Shown: positions 25,624 to 35,770, counted from the first letter of the stretch. The stretch: DNA of 64,000 nt from Curtobacterium pusillum (GCF_013359865.1 NZ_JABMCE010000061.1:20717-84716); one strand, 5' to 3'. Numbers and translations are program-made. Notes: a model not told the origin generated them from the sequence alone.

Positions 25624-26573
25624 CGCGTGGCCTCCATCCGGACCGTCATCGCTTCGGATGCGTCGAGACGCACCAGTCCGAGCCGTGGGTAGCCCTTCCA
25701 ACCAGAAGCTCCGTAGCGACCCTCGTCAGGGGCTGGGTCCCTGATGGTCACAGCGAATGCGTTTCCGTCGTGAACGACATCTGCCCCGCTCTTTCGGAGC
25801 GCGTTCACGAGGCGCGCCTGCAGGGATCGCTGTCGTCTCGCCACAGAAGCAGCTCGGTCTGCGACGGCGCGGCCCTCGTTCTCGAGCAGCGCCTCGAGCA
25901 CGGCGCACTGGAAAACGTCCAGCTCCATCGGGTTTGCCTCGGTCTCATCCCCCTGACCCCGGTCGAGGAGGAGACCGAGCCGGACCCCGGCAAGCCCGAG
26001 CGACTTCGACGCGCTGACGATCAGATCTGCACTGTTCGAACGGGCCGTCTCTGCTACCGCCGCAGCTCCCTCAGCGTCGAGGAGCGCAAAGGTTGCGTCC
26101 ATCACAACCGAGGCACGGCACCGGACGCTCGCGGCGAAGAGCTTGCCCACATCGTCGACATCGACAGGCGAACCGGGAAGAGTGACGACGACCACGTCGT
26201 CCCGACGGGCACGTTCGAGGTCTTTCGCGTCCCGGTACCCGACGATCGGGGTCCGAGTCGCGGCGGCGGTACGACCGAACCCGGGATACGCGTTCGCGGG
26301 GACGAACAACTGCGACGGCTTCCGTGTCGCTACGAGCGCCCGGAGCGCAGCTTCAGCACCTCTGTGGATGGACGACCGAGTCCCTTCCACTTCGATCTTC
26401 AGTCCCCGAGCAAGCGCTGATCCGGCAGTCTTCACATCGACGCCGACGTAGGGATTCCAAGCTGCCGAGAGCACCAGCTGCGCGACCCGCTCCTTCAACC
26501 TGGAGTCAAGGTCCCTCCCGTGGGTCGCGAATGAGACCCCCGGCGCAGGAACCAGGTCGTAGCTGGCGCTCAC
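25620..26573 (-). CDS. PLP-dependent aminotransferase-like protein
   Basis: 317 residues, fold type I. The PLP lysine is K190 in SADLIVSASKSLGLAG, with R198 of the same motif; D159 (VVMDATFA) would hold the pyridine nitrogen. This is the histidinol-phosphate/class I-II aminotransferase pattern, but the protein is 30-60 residues shorter than usual. It overlaps both neighbours by 4 bases. In this group it could act on a peptide-derived or free amino acid; the substrate is unknown. Confidence 0.8.
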   Translation of the reverse strand: MSASYDLVPAPGVSFATHGRDLDSRLKERVAQLVLSAAWNPYVGVDVKTAGSALARGLKIEVEGTRSSIHRGAEAALRALVATRKPSQLFVPANAYPGFGRTAAATRTPIVGYRDAKDLERARRDDVVVVTLPGSPVDVDDVGKLFAASVRCRASVVMDATFALLDAEGAAAVAETARSNSADLIVSASKSLGLAGVRLGLLLDRGQGDETEANPMELDVFQCAVLEALLENEGRAVADRAASVARRQRSLQARLVNALRKSGADVVHDGNAFAVTIRDPAPDEGRYGASGWKGYPRLGLVRLDASEAMTVRMEATR

Positions 26574-27088
26574 GAAACAAGAAGTCGTTCGAGGTCATCG
26601 GCCTCGAGCACCCGCCAGCGGGAGTCTCGCGGAACTTCGGCCTCTGGGCTCGCGGAGCGACCAGCGGCGTTGATGTCGGCGAGTGTCATCCCCAGTTCCG
26701 AGCGGAGGAACTCCGTAACGGTCCAGTGCCGCGCGCGTTCCTCGGTGAACGGACCGAAACTGTGCACGTAGTCCGGCACCCATCGCAGGAACTCGTCGAC
26801 GAACGCGGCATCGCCGATCCTCGTGGCGTAGGCATCCGGACTGATGGACTCGTGATGGATGAAGCGCTTTCCAGGCAGGTCCGAACAGAGCGCACCGTAC
26901 GCCCGGGTCTGGACGATGAACTCGTGCCAGACCTCGTCGACGTCTGGCGTGACGACGATTCTGCGTCCAGTCGTTCCCGACATGATCGCGAGGTACTTCA
27001 GGCATTCGATGATGTGCTGGTCAGTGCACTCGATGCCGCGTTCCGTGACTCGGTCACGTACGGTTTCCACGTAAGACTTAGTGATCAA
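26570..27088 (-). CDS. Glycine-rich-domain-like protein (D-E-x-W-H motif)
   Basis: 172 residues. DVDEVWHEFIVQTRAY (50-65) and KRFIHHE (74-80) match the D-x-x-W-H / IHH pattern of GRDP/DUF1399-type proteins, whose biochemical role is not known. The conserved His residues suggest metal or substrate binding. It follows the 28-codon peptide gene by 89 bp and overlaps the aminotransferase gene, so it is likely a maturation or recognition component. Confidence 0.7.
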   Translation of the reverse strand: MITKSYVETVRDRVTERGIECTDQHIIECLKYLAIMSGTTGRRIVVTPDVDEVWHEFIVQTRAYGALCSDLPGKRFIHHESISPDAYATRIGDAAFVDEFLRWVPDYVHSFGPFTEERARHWTVTEFLRSELGMTLADINAAGRSASPEAEVPRDSRWRVLEADDLERLLVS

Positions 27089-27137
27089 CGTTGATCCCCC
27101 CTTGATGGATTGACCTCTTCAGGAACAGCCCCTGGAG

Positions 27138-27168
27138 ACGGGCCGGCGCTGTGTGAGGACCGGCCCGT
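27138..27168 (-). terminator. Hairpin between peptide gene and the enzymes
   Basis: ACGGGCCGG and CCGGCCCGT form a perfect 9-bp stem with a 13-base loop, 9 bases beyond the peptide stop. This is an attenuator position, as in the Sdp-like cassette. Confidence 0.6.
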
Positions 27169-27177
27169 CCCGTTCGG

Positions 27178-27264
27178 TTACTCCACTTCAGCGCAGCAAT
27201 CCATGTGGACTTCCTTGAGTCGCTCGATGTGCTGTGCCTTGATGGCTTCTGCGATTTCCTGCAT
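27178..27264 (-). CDS. 28-residue Cys-Cys peptide, possible precursor
   Basis: The reading frame starts MQEIAEAIKAQHIERL and ends HMDCCAEVE. AGGAAGGGG stands 7-15 bases before the ATG, a strong ribosome-binding site. The N-terminal part is a likely amphipathic helix (leader-like), and the end has a vicinal Cys pair. It is first in a group of four minus-strand genes. This arrangement suits a ribosomally made, modified peptide (RiPP) or a signal peptide. No similarity to a known precursor class is recognised. Confidence 0.65.
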   Translation of the reverse strand: MQEIAEAIKAQHIERLKEVHMDCCAEVE

Positions 27265-27301
27265 CAGTCACCCCTTCCTGATCCTCCGGCCGGGCTTCAC
27301 T

Positions 27302-27338
27302 GCCCGCGGAATGGAGACCCCCTGTCTCCATGGCGGGC
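27302..27338 (-). promoter_or_regulatory. Structured leader upstream of the peptide gene
   Basis: ATGGAGAC pairs with GTCTCCAT around CCCCT, and GCCCGC pairs with GCGGGC outside a small internal loop. The 14-bp hairpin ends 38 bases before the peptide ATG, so it is either in its 5' leader or an operator. The rest of 27265-27614 shows nothing else that I can support. Confidence 0.5.
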
Positions 27339-27614
27339 ACGCTACCGAGGTTGCAGAACCCAACTCCATGAGAGGCGTCTCAGGTATTTCGGCTGACAGC
27401 AGCATCGACAAGTGCATCGTGGTGTCGTACGCGCCGTCTTCGACAGTCGGGAACGCCCATGACCAAGCGTCGGTCGGCCGCGGCCTGCTATCGGTCAGCA
27501 ACCAGGGGCCGCTGCTCCTCCCGTACGACGAGCTGGACCTCGCTCGACGGCACGCTGACGAGCTATTAAGAAACACAGCTGGTGGTCACCCCGGTCGCCG
27601 CAGTACAGAACCTC

Positions 27615-28208
27615 ATGTCCACGTCTGACCCGCGCGTCGCTCGTCACGAGCATCACCGCAGCGCTGTGCGCCACGATGCTGCTCGCCCCACCCGCGAATG
27701 CCGCGACATTCCCCGAGGCACCAACCGACTCCGAGCGACTGTACGAGATCTCGCAGAAGTACTCCGTAGGCGAGGATCTATCGCCCGACGACGCTGCCTT
27801 CGTCAAGGCGACGGCGATGCCGACCAACGGAGCCGCAACTCGGGGAGCGGTCGCCAACTGCTTCCGCAAGTCCGGATCTGGCGCGGTCAACGGCTCCGGG
27901 ACTGTAGACGGCTGCCACGGCTCGCAGATCGGTCCCGGCACGCGGAACAACTGGATGGCGGGATACACCGCTACTGGGAACGCGAACGTCACGAAGATCA
28001 AGGCGGCCGAGCACGTGCGCGCCTACGGCCTCATCGGTTCCGGCGGAATCGGCGTCGTGTATCCGCCGATCCATCCGCCACCGTCAACGGCCGTATCCAC
28101 AAGTTCTCGCGATCCGCGACGTTCACCGCCCTCGCCGCGTACATGACAGTCCAGTACGACGCGACGTTCTACACCTCGCGCGGCACGTTCAATGTCACCG
28201 GCGGCTAA
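27615..28208 (+). pseudogene. Frameshifted secreted protein
   Basis: The coding pieces are an ATG at 27615 in one frame, a signal peptide and mature region in a second frame (LVTSITAALCATMLLAPPAN, then FRKSGSGAVNGSGTVDGC), and the end (VNGRIHKFSRSATFTALA to FNVTGG) back in the first frame. Shifts lie near 27624 and 28066 (an extra CC after GTGTAT). The mature part is Gly/Ser/Asn-rich and carries two Cys. Family unknown. It is either a decayed gene or affected by sequencing errors. Confidence 0.6.
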
Positions 28209-28259
28209 CCAACGTTCGGATCCATCTGACGCGATGCCGCGTGAGTGAGAATTGAGAGC

Positions 28260-28442
28260 ATGAACGAGAACTACACTGGGATGTTCCTAGCCTGCTTGTG
28301 GGTCAGCGTCGCGATCCTCGCCGGAGGCTATGCCCGCCCCCGCAACCGATCAGCCTGGACGTGGTTCCTTCTCACACTGATCTTCGGGCCGCTCTCACTG
28401 ATGCTGCTCGTCACGTGGCCACCTCGCGAGTCGAAACGATGA
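28260..28442 (+). CDS. Small two-helix membrane protein
   Basis: 60 residues from the ATG at 28260 (MNENYTGMFLACL) with GAGAG before it. Two membrane segments (about 7-23 and 33-52) flank a short ARPRNRSA loop and a basic tail. Unknown function. It lies just before a strong bidirectional terminator. Confidence 0.6.
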   Translation: MNENYTGMFLACLWVSVAILAGGYARPRNRSAWTWFLLTLIFGPLSLMLLVTWPPRESKR

Positions 28443-28454
28443 AGTAGGCCGACC

Positions 28455-28504
28455 ACAACGACGAGAGCCCCGCTGCCATTCGGCAGCGGGGCTCTCGTCG
28501 TTGT
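28455..28504. terminator. Perfect 23-bp bidirectional terminator
   Basis: A 23-bp perfect stem (ACAACGACGAGAGCCCCGCT and three more bases) with an ATTC loop lies 9 bases before the nrdF stop. It serves nrdF from one side and the small membrane gene from the other. Confidence 0.9.
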
Positions 28505-28513
28505 ACGGGTCGA

Positions 28514-29500
<987 letters not shown>

Positions 29501-29526
29501 TCAAGAGATGGGTGATGATTACGGGA

Positions 29527-29562
29527 CTGGAGGCGCGGTGCGGGCTGGCACCGCGCCTCCAG
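29527..29562 (-). terminator. 15-bp hairpin between nrdE and nrdF
   Basis: CTGGAGGCGCGGTGC pairs with GCACCGCGCCTCCAG around a 6-base loop. It is the longest member of the recurring CTGGAGGCGCG stem-loop family here. It probably attenuates or processes the nrdHIEF mRNA. Confidence 0.7.
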
Positions 29563-29581
29563 GAATGCAGAGCGGCGGGCT

Positions 29582-31735
29582 CTACAGCATGCAGCTGACG
29601 CAGCCCTCGACCTCGGTGCCCTCGAGCGCGAGCTGGCGGAGACGGATGTAGTAGATCGTCTTGATGCCCTTGCGCCATGCGTAGATCTGCGCCTTGTTGA
29701 TGTCGCGCGTGGTCGCGGTGTCCTTGAAGAACAGCGTGAGCGACAGGCCCTGGTCCACGTGCTGCGTCGCCGCGGCGTACGTGTCGATGATCTTCTCCGG
29801 GCCGATCTCGTACGCGTCCTGGTAGTAGTCCAGGTTGTCGTTCGTCATGAACGGCGCCGGGTAGTAGACGCGACCGAGCTTGCCTTCCTTGCGGATCTCG
29901 ATCTTCGACGCGATCGGGTGGATCGACGACGTGGAGTGGTTGATGTACGAGATCGAACCGGTCGGCGGGACGGCCTGCAGGTTCTGGTTGTAGATGCCGT
30001 GCTCCTGGATGGACGCCTTGAGCGCCTTCCAGTCGTCCTGCGTCGGGATGGCAATACCCGAGGAAGCGAACAGCGCCGCGACACGGTCGGTTGCCGGCGC
30101 CCACTCGGCGTCGGTGTACTTGTCGAAGAACTCCCCCGACGCGTACTTCGAGTCGCGGAAGCCGTCGAAGGTCTCCCCCGTCTCGATGGCGATCTTGTTC
30201 GACGCGCGGAGGGCGTGGAACAGCACCGTGTAGAAGTAGATGTTCGTGAAGTCGATGCCCTCTTCGGAGCCGTAGTACACGCGCTCACGAGCGAGGTAAC
30301 CGTGCAGGTTCATCTGACCGAGGCCGATGGCGTGCGACTTGTCGTTGCCGTCCTCGACGGAACGGACCGACGAGATGTGCGACATCTGCGACACCGAGGT
30401 GAGGCCGCGGATGGCGGTCTCGATGGTGCGACCGAAGTCCGGCGAGTCCATCGTCAGCGCGATGTTCAGCGAGCCGAGGTTGCAGGAGATGTCCTTGCCG
30501 ATCTCCTTGTAGGAGAGGTCCTCGTTGAAGGTGGTCGGCGTGTTGACCTGCAGGATCTCCGAGCACAGGTTGGACATGTTGATCCGACCCTTGATCGGGT
30601 TGGCCTTGTTCACCGTGTCCTCGAACACGATGTACGGGTAGCCCGACTCGAACTGGATCTCGGCGATGGTGGTGAAGAAGTCGCGCGCCTTGATCTTCGT
30701 CTTCTTGATGCGCGGGTCGTCGACCATCTCGCGGTACTTCTCGGAGATCGGGACGTCGCCGAACGGGACACCATAGACCTTCTCGACGTCGTACGGCGAG
30801 AACAGGTACATGTCCTCGTTGTTCTTCGCGAGCTCGAACGTGATGTCCGGCACGACGACACCGAGAGACAGTGTCTTGATGCGGATCTTCTCGTCGGCGT
30901 TCTCACGCTTGGTGTCGAGGAACCGCATGATGTCCGGGTGGTGCGCCGACAGGTAGACGGCACCGGCGCCCTGGCGCGCGCCGAGCTGGTTCGCGTAGGA
31001 GAAGGAGTCTTCCAGCAGCTTCATCACGGGGATGATGCCCGAGGACTGGTTCTCGATCTGCTTGATCGGGGCGCCGGCCTCACGGATGTTGGAGAGGAGC
31101 AGGGCCACGCCGCCGCCGCGCTTCGAGAGCTGCAGCGAGGAGTTGATGCCGCGCGAGATCGACTCCATGTTGTCCTCGATACGGAGGAGGAAGCAGGAGA
31201 CGAGCTCGCCGCGCTGGGCCTTCGCAGTGTTGAGGAACGTCGGGGTCGCGGGCTGGAAGCGGCCGGCGATGATCTCCTCGACGAGGTCGATCGCGAGCTG
31301 CTCGTTGCCCTGCGCGAGGCCGAGGGCGGTCATCACGACGCGGTCCTCGAAGCGCTCGAGGTAACGCTTGCCGTCGAACGTCTTGAGCGTGTAGCTCGTG
31401 TAGTACTTGAACGCGCCGAGGAACGTCTGGAACCGGAACTTCTTCGAGTACGCCAGGTCGTTGAGCGTCTGGATGAACTCGAGCGAGTACTGGTCGATCG
31501 TCTCGCGCTCGTAGTACTCGTTCTCGACCAGGTAGTCGAGCCGCTCCTTCAGGTTGTGGAAGAAGACGGTGTTCTGGTTGACGTGCTGCAGGAAGAACTG
31601 CTTCGCGGCCTCACGATCCTTGTCGAACTGGATGTTCCCGTCCGCGTCGTAGAGGTTGAGCATCGCGTTGAGGGAGTGGTAGTCCATCCCCGTCTGCGGC
31701 GACGTCAGATCGACGTCTGCAACTGCTGCGTCCAA
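29582..31735 (-). CDS. nrdE: Class Ib ribonucleotide reductase alpha subunit NrdE
   Basis: 717 residues from a TTG at 31735. An in-frame ATG at 31687 ([10 protein letters not shown]) is an alternative start. The catalytic and redox features of class Ib are present, including the ending EGCVSCML with its C-terminal Cys pair, which NrdH reduces. It reduces ribonucleotides to deoxyribonucleotides. The start overlaps the nrdI stop by 31 bases. Confidence 0.96.
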   Translation of the reverse strand: MDAAVADVDLTSPQTGMDYHSLNAMLNLYDADGNIQFDKDREAAKQFFLQHVNQNTVFFHNLKERLDYLVENEYYERETIDQYSLEFIQTLNDLAYSKKFRFQTFLGAFKYYTSYTLKTFDGKRYLERFEDRVVMTALGLAQGNEQLAIDLVEEIIAGRFQPATPTFLNTAKAQRGELVSCFLLRIEDNMESISRGINSSLQLSKRGGGVALLLSNIREAGAPIKQIENQSSGIIPVMKLLEDSFSYANQLGARQGAGAVYLSAHHPDIMRFLDTKRENADEKIRIKTLSLGVVVPDITFELAKNNEDMYLFSPYDVEKVYGVPFGDVPISEKYREMVDDPRIKKTKIKARDFFTTIAEIQFESGYPYIVFEDTVNKANPIKGRINMSNLCSEILQVNTPTTFNEDLSYKEIGKDISCNLGSLNIALTMDSPDFGRTIETAIRGLTSVSQMSHISSVRSVEDGNDKSHAIGLGQMNLHGYLARERVYYGSEEGIDFTNIYFYTVLFHALRASNKIAIETGETFDGFRDSKYASGEFFDKYTDAEWAPATDRVAALFASSGIAIPTQDDWKALKASIQEHGIYNQNLQAVPPTGSISYINHSTSSIHPIASKIEIRKEGKLGRVYYPAPFMTNDNLDYYQDAYEIGPEKIIDTYAAATQHVDQGLSLTLFFKDTATTRDINKAQIYAWRKGIKTIYYIRLRQLALEGTEVEGCVSCML

Positions 31736-32121
31736 AATGCATCCAATCCTGAGTTGACCGCCTGTACGTCGTCAGGCGTGCCGAAGAGTTCGAAACGGTA
31801 GAGGACGGGGACGTTGCACTTGCGTGCGATGACGTCCCCTGCGAGGCCGTACGCCTCGCCGAAGTTCGTGTTGCCCCCGACGATCACGCCGCGGATGAGC
31901 GAGCGGTTGCGTTCGTCGTTGAGGAACTTGATGACCTGCTTCGGGACCGCTCCCTGCCCGTTGCCGCCACCGTAGGTGGGCAGGACCAGGACGTACGGCT
32001 CGTCCATGTGGAGGAACGGGTCGTTCGGGTAGAGCGGGATCCGGTCCGCGTCGCGGCCGAGCTTCTCGACGAAGCGTGCCGTGTACCCGGACACACTCGA
32101 GAAGTAGACCAGTCGGCTCAT
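31705..32121 (-). CDS. nrdI: NrdI flavodoxin-like protein
   Basis: 138 residues, starting [20 protein letters not shown]. The FMN-loop Ser/Thr cluster and LPTYGGGNG are typical of NrdI, which supplies oxidant for the Mn-tyrosyl cofactor of NrdF. AGGAGGGGC precedes the ATG. Lies between nrdH and nrdE in the operon. Confidence 0.95.
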   Translation of the reverse strand: MSRLVYFSSVSGYTARFVEKLGRDADRIPLYPNDPFLHMDEPYVLVLPTYGGGNGQGAVPKQVIKFLNDERNRSLIRGVIVGGNTNFGEAYGLAGDVIARKCNVPVLYRFELFGTPDDVQAVNSGLDAFWTQQLQTSI

Positions 32122-32167
32122 GGTGCCCCTCCTGCGGAGAAGGTGCGGACAGACGGACCGTGGGGTG

Positions 32168-32220
32168 TCCGCGGGTGGTGCACCGAGCCTCCTGAACGAG
32201 CTCGGGTCACCACCCGCGGA
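32168..32220 (-). terminator. Long hairpin between nrdH and nrdI
   Basis: TCCGCGGGTGGTG and CACCACCCGCGGA form a perfect 13-bp outer stem. CCGAGC and GCTCGG form an inner stem of 6 bp. It fills most of the 110-bp nrdH-nrdI gap. It is likely an attenuator or mRNA-processing structure. Confidence 0.7.
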
Positions 32221-32231
32221 TGGGAGGCGCC

Positions 32232-32465
32232 TTACGCGAGCTCGGCGCTGAGCGTCGCGATCTTGTCAGGACGGAAACCCGACCAGTGGTCGTCGTCGGT
32301 GACGACGACGGGGGCCTGCAGGTAGCCGAGGCTCTTGACGTGCTCGAGCGCGGCTTCGTCGGTGGAGACGTCGTGCACCTCGTACTGGATGCCCTTGTTG
32401 TCGAGGGCCCGGTACGTCGCGGTGCACTGGACGCAGGACGGCTTGGTGTAGACGGTGACGGCCAT
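32232..32465 (-). CDS. nrdH: NrdH glutaredoxin-like electron donor
   Basis: 77 residues from the ATG at 32465 ([14 protein letters not shown]). The redox pair is C11-V-Q-C14. It reduces the NrdE C-terminal cysteines using thioredoxin reductase. First gene of nrdHIEF, with GGGGAG before the start and NrdR-like boxes upstream. Confidence 0.95.
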   Translation of the reverse strand: MAVTVYTKPSCVQCTATYRALDNKGIQYEVHDVSTDEAALEHVKSLGYLQAPVVVTDDDHWSGFRPDKIATLSAELA

Positions 32466-32529
32466 GTTCTCCCCTGGTTTCTGGGCCCGGTTCGGGGCCC
32501 GACGTTCTGGTGCGGTGCTGAGGACGACG

Positions 32530-32577
32530 CTACTACATGTTGTGCCAGGCGAACCCGTCGACCACAAGAGAAAGTGT
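32530..32577 (-). promoter_or_regulatory. Pair of NrdR-box-like sites
   Basis: On the minus strand, ACACTTTCTCTTGTGG (32562-32577) and GCACAACATGTAGTAG (32530-32545) resemble the 16-bp NrdR box ACACWATATWTNGTGT. They start 32 bp apart, three helical turns, as in known NrdR-controlled promoters. They lie 65-112 bp before nrdH. nrdR itself is not in the window. Confidence 0.65.
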
Positions 32578-32799
32578 TACACGCCTGTAGTTTCCACAAC
32601 CCGATCCACAGCGCAGGCATTCCGCGAGGCCCGGTTTTCCGCCACTCTCACACCGACCACCGACACTCCTCCACAACCTGTGGACGAAAGTTGTCGACAC
32701 CACTTCTCGGCGTGTCTGAGAACGACGGATCCGATGGCGCGATCCACCCCTCCCCCGGACGGGTGACAGCCCCATCCGTCCGGTCCGTACACTCGTCAC

Positions 32800-34005
32800 G
32801 TGAGCACGTACGGACCCCTGCTGAAGACTCCCGGAGTCGGTCGCGTCATCGCCGCGCAGCTCACCGCTCGCTTCCCGTTCGGCATGCTGTCGCTCGCGTA
32901 CCTGCTGCACGTGGAGCACGTCTTCCACTCCTACGGCGCGGCCGGACTCGTCCTCGCGACCACGAGTGTCGGGCAGGCGCTCGCAGGTCCGCTCACCAGC
33001 CGGTGGATGGGCAGCTGGGGCATGCGTCCCGTGCTCGTCCTCACGAGCCTGGTCGCGCTCGTGAGCATGGGAGTGATCGCCTTCGTGACCATGCCACTGT
33101 GGGCGTACGTGGTGGTCGGGTTCATCGGCGGATTGGCCGTCCCGCCCGTGCAGCCCGCCGTGCGCACGATCTACCCGAAGATGGTGACGTCGTCGCAGCT
33201 CACCCCGCTCTTCTCCCTCGACGCCAGCGCGCAGGAGCTCATCTGGGTCGCCGGGCCGGTCATCACCACGTTCGTCGCGACGCAGATCGGCACCGTGCAG
33301 GCGATCGTCCTCGCGATGGTGTTCCTCGTGGTCGGCGGCGCGTGGTTCATCGGCTCGCCCGAGCTCGGCAGGGTGCGAATCCCCCGCTCGAAGCGTGCGT
33401 TCGGTGTCGTGCTGAAGCGGCCGTCCGTCGTGGTGGCTACCCTGACCGGCCTCCTGCTGATCGGGGCGTGCGCCGCGGTCGAGGCCAGCGTCACCAGCGT
33501 CTTCGGCGAGGGCAGCCCGAACGCCGGCATCGTCCTGGCCGTCTTCGCAATCGGCTCGCTCATCGGCGGACTGGCGCTCGGTCACCGACCGATCTCCCCG
33601 AACACCCTCTGGACGCGCATGGCGATCGTGTTCGTAGGACTCGCCCTGGCCGTCGGCGGCACGAACTTCTGGTGGCTCTGCTTCGCGCTCGTGATCGCGG
33701 GGGCGGGCATCGCGCCGGCCCTCGCGGTCATGTTCGGCTCGGTCTCGGCGACGGTGAAGTTCTCCGACACCGCCGAGGCGTACGGCTGGATGGGCACCGG
33801 CCAGCTCATCGGCGCGGCCGGTGGTTCCGCAGTGGCGGGCTTCCTCATCGACGGCCACGGCGCGACGGGCGGCCTGATGGTCGGTGCGGTCGCCGCGCTC
33901 ATCGGGGTCGCCCTCCCGCTCGTCACGAAGCGGTGGCTGCCGGACCTGCGCGGTCGCGACGCGAGCCCCATCCCCGACACCGAGCCGGTGAACATCCCCA
34001 CCTAG
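32800..34005 (+). CDS. MFS transporter
   Basis: 401 residues, 12 membrane helices, GTG start (VSTYGPLLKTPGVGRV). It resembles actinobacterial drug/unknown-substrate MFS proteins with an ATTSVGQALAGPLTSRW motif between helices 2 and 3. It is divergent from nrdH. Substrate not deducible. Confidence 0.82.
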   Translation: MSTYGPLLKTPGVGRVIAAQLTARFPFGMLSLAYLLHVEHVFHSYGAAGLVLATTSVGQALAGPLTSRWMGSWGMRPVLVLTSLVALVSMGVIAFVTMPLWAYVVVGFIGGLAVPPVQPAVRTIYPKMVTSSQLTPLFSLDASAQELIWVAGPVITTFVATQIGTVQAIVLAMVFLVVGGAWFIGSPELGRVRIPRSKRAFGVVLKRPSVVVATLTGLLLIGACAAVEASVTSVFGEGSPNAGIVLAVFAIGSLIGGLALGHRPISPNTLWTRMAIVFVGLALAVGGTNFWWLCFALVIAGAGIAPALAVMFGSVSATVKFSDTAEAYGWMGTGQLIGAAGGSAVAGFLIDGHGATGGLMVGAVAALIGVALPLVTKRWLPDLRGRDASPIPDTEPVNIPT

Positions 34006-34172
34006 GAACGACCGTCCCCGGGCCAGACGCTCCGCTGCTGTACGACAACCACGGCATCGTTCCGCCGTACATCCCGCTTGCCCGGTGGCGTCGTCCGGCT
34101 GACTGCCCCCGCGCTGCCCAGCCCGGTCTCGTTCGTACTGAGATGCACGTCCGTAAACCTGCATCGCAGCGT

Positions 34173-34355
34173 TCACCGCAGCTTCGTGAGGGTACGCAGC
34201 CGAGCTCCTCTACGAACCCGACTCGTAGGGTGGACGGCACGGAAGAGCTTCCACGGCAGCACATCACCGGCTCGCCACGTGACGAGCAGGAGGACGCCGA
34301 GCATGGAAACGAAGAACGTGATCAAGCCGAGTACGAGCGCGAACACGAGATGCAT
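34173..34355 (-). CDS. Small membrane protein downstream of SdpI-like gene
   Basis: 60 residues from the ATG at 34355 (MHLVFALVLGLITFFVSML), one long hydrophobic segment followed by a basic tail (FRAVHPTSRVRRGARLRT). It starts 20 bp after the stop of the SdpI-like gene. No ribosome-binding site is clear and the frame is open further upstream, so the start is uncertain. Function unknown. Confidence 0.45.
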   Translation of the reverse strand: MHLVFALVLGLITFFVSMLGVLLLVTWRAGDVLPWKLFRAVHPTSRVRRGARLRTLTKLR

Positions 34356-34375
34356 CGAAACGGCGAGCGCAAGTG

Positions 34376-34756
34376 TCAGCAGCCGCGGCGTCCGCCGTCG
34401 TGCGGCGATCCTCCTGCGGCAGCATCTTCGGCGTGACGGGCGGCGCGATGCGCGATGACGGCTCCGCTGCTCAGGAGGAAAAGGCCGCTCGCCATCCCGA
34501 TGAGGAGCCCCGGCTCGGCGATGCTCGGAGTCGCGATCATGTTCACGATCCCTGAGCCGCCGAATGCCAGGGCCGTGCCGTGCAGCCACGGACGCGCCGC
34601 TCGGTGGCCGGCCTTCCAGGTCGCCTCCGTCTTCATGACGGAAGCGATGCGGATACCGGCGCCACCGTTTCGTCGCAGCATTCCCCGAGCCGCGAGTTCG
34701 CCGACGAGGGACACGATGACTCCGCTACACGTCAGGGCGAGTCCGGAAAACAGCAT
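34376..34756 (-). CDS. Second SdpI-family membrane protein
   Basis: 126 residues. RRN at 28-30, GIR at 34-36, W47 and H51 (MKTEATWKAGHRAA) match the SdpI hallmark also seen at 9927-10241. About three membrane segments. There is no Sdp toxin gene nearby, so it may be an orphan immunity protein or have a different role. A small membrane protein gene follows. Confidence 0.72.
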   Translation of the reverse strand: MLFSGLALTCSGVIVSLVGELAARGMLRRNGGAGIRIASVMKTEATWKAGHRAARPWLHGTALAFGGSGIVNMIATPSIAEPGLLIGMASGLFLLSSGAVIAHRAARHAEDAAAGGSPHDGGRRGC

Positions 34757-34903
34757 GGGACGAGTGAACTACCTATGCCAATCTCGGTCAAGTATCAGAT
34801 TGTAGATGTTGATCCACATTCTATTGCGACGGCTCGTTCGACACGAGGGTGCTTTGTCCGGCGTCCTACGGTTCCCACACGCAACGATCGGCAGGATGGG
34901 TGC

Positions 34904-35722
34904 ATGGTCACCTCGGTCCCCCTGCGCGACGGCCGCAGCATCCCCGCGATCGGCTTCGGCGTCTACAAGGTCGACGACGACGCAGCCGAGACAGCCGTCG
35001 GCCTCGCGCTGGACGCCGGCTACCGGCACGTCGACACAGCCGAGATGTACGGCAACGAGACCGGCGTCGGGAAGGCGATCCGTGCCTCCAGGCTGGACCG
35101 TGATGACGTCTTCGTGACGACCAAGGTGTGGAACGACCACCAGGGGCGCGACGCGACCCTGCGGGCGTTCGACGAGAGCCTCGCGCGACTCGGGCTCGAC
35201 GCGGTCGACCTGTACCTGATCCACTGGCCCGCGGCGGCGAACGACCGCTACGTCGAGACCTGGCGCACGCTCGTCGAACTGCGGGAGTCCGGCCGGGCAC
35301 GGAGCGTCGGGGTCTCGAACTTCCAGGTGCCGCACCTCGAGCGGATCATCGGCGAGACCGGCGAGGTCCCCGCGGTCAACCAGGTCGAGCGGCACCCGTG
35401 GCTGCCGCAGCGCGACCTCATCGCGTTCCACGAGCAGCACGGGATCGTGACGGAGGCCTGGTCTCCGCTCGGCCGAGGTCGCCTCATCGAGGAACCGGTG
35501 CTCACGGGCATCGCGGACGCCCATGGGGTGAGCGTCGCGCAGGTGCTCGTCCGGTGGAACGTGCAGCAGGGGGTGGTGGTGCTGCCGAAGTCGGTGACGC
35601 CGTCGCGGATCCGGTCCAACCGCGACGTCGACGGCTTCGTCCTGAGCGACGACGACCTCGCGGGGATCGCGTCGCTCGAGTCGGGGCAGCGGACGGGGTC
35701 CCATCCGGACTCGGTGTCCTGA
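34904..35722 (+). CDS. Aldo/keto reductase (2,5-diketogluconate reductase type)
   Basis: 272 residues. The tetrad D44, Y49, K74, H107 is intact (VDTAEMYG, TTKVWND, LIHWP), and the NADPH-binding end LPKSVTPSRIRSN is present. Reduces carbonyls or 2,5-diketogluconate in characterised relatives; the real substrate here is unknown. The ATG at 34904 is preceded by AGGATGGG. Confidence 0.9.
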   Translation: MVTSVPLRDGRSIPAIGFGVYKVDDDAAETAVGLALDAGYRHVDTAEMYGNETGVGKAIRASRLDRDDVFVTTKVWNDHQGRDATLRAFDESLARLGLDAVDLYLIHWPAAANDRYVETWRTLVELRESGRARSVGVSNFQVPHLERIIGETGEVPAVNQVERHPWLPQRDLIAFHEQHGIVTEAWSPLGRGRLIEEPVLTGIADAHGVSVAQVLVRWNVQQGVVVLPKSVTPSRIRSNRDVDGFVLSDDDLAGIASLESGQRTGSHPDSVS

Positions 35723-35770
35723 GGGAGCACCGGCCGGACGCGCTGCCCCAGGCGTCCGTAGGTTCGTAGC

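Noticed and set aside
27268..27576. 102-codon minus-strand frame ending 4 bases before the small peptide gene
   Set aside because: Near its end many codons have A/T in the third position (TTG, GGT, TCT, GTA, AGA), unlike genes here, and it covers the leader hairpin. Probably not coding.
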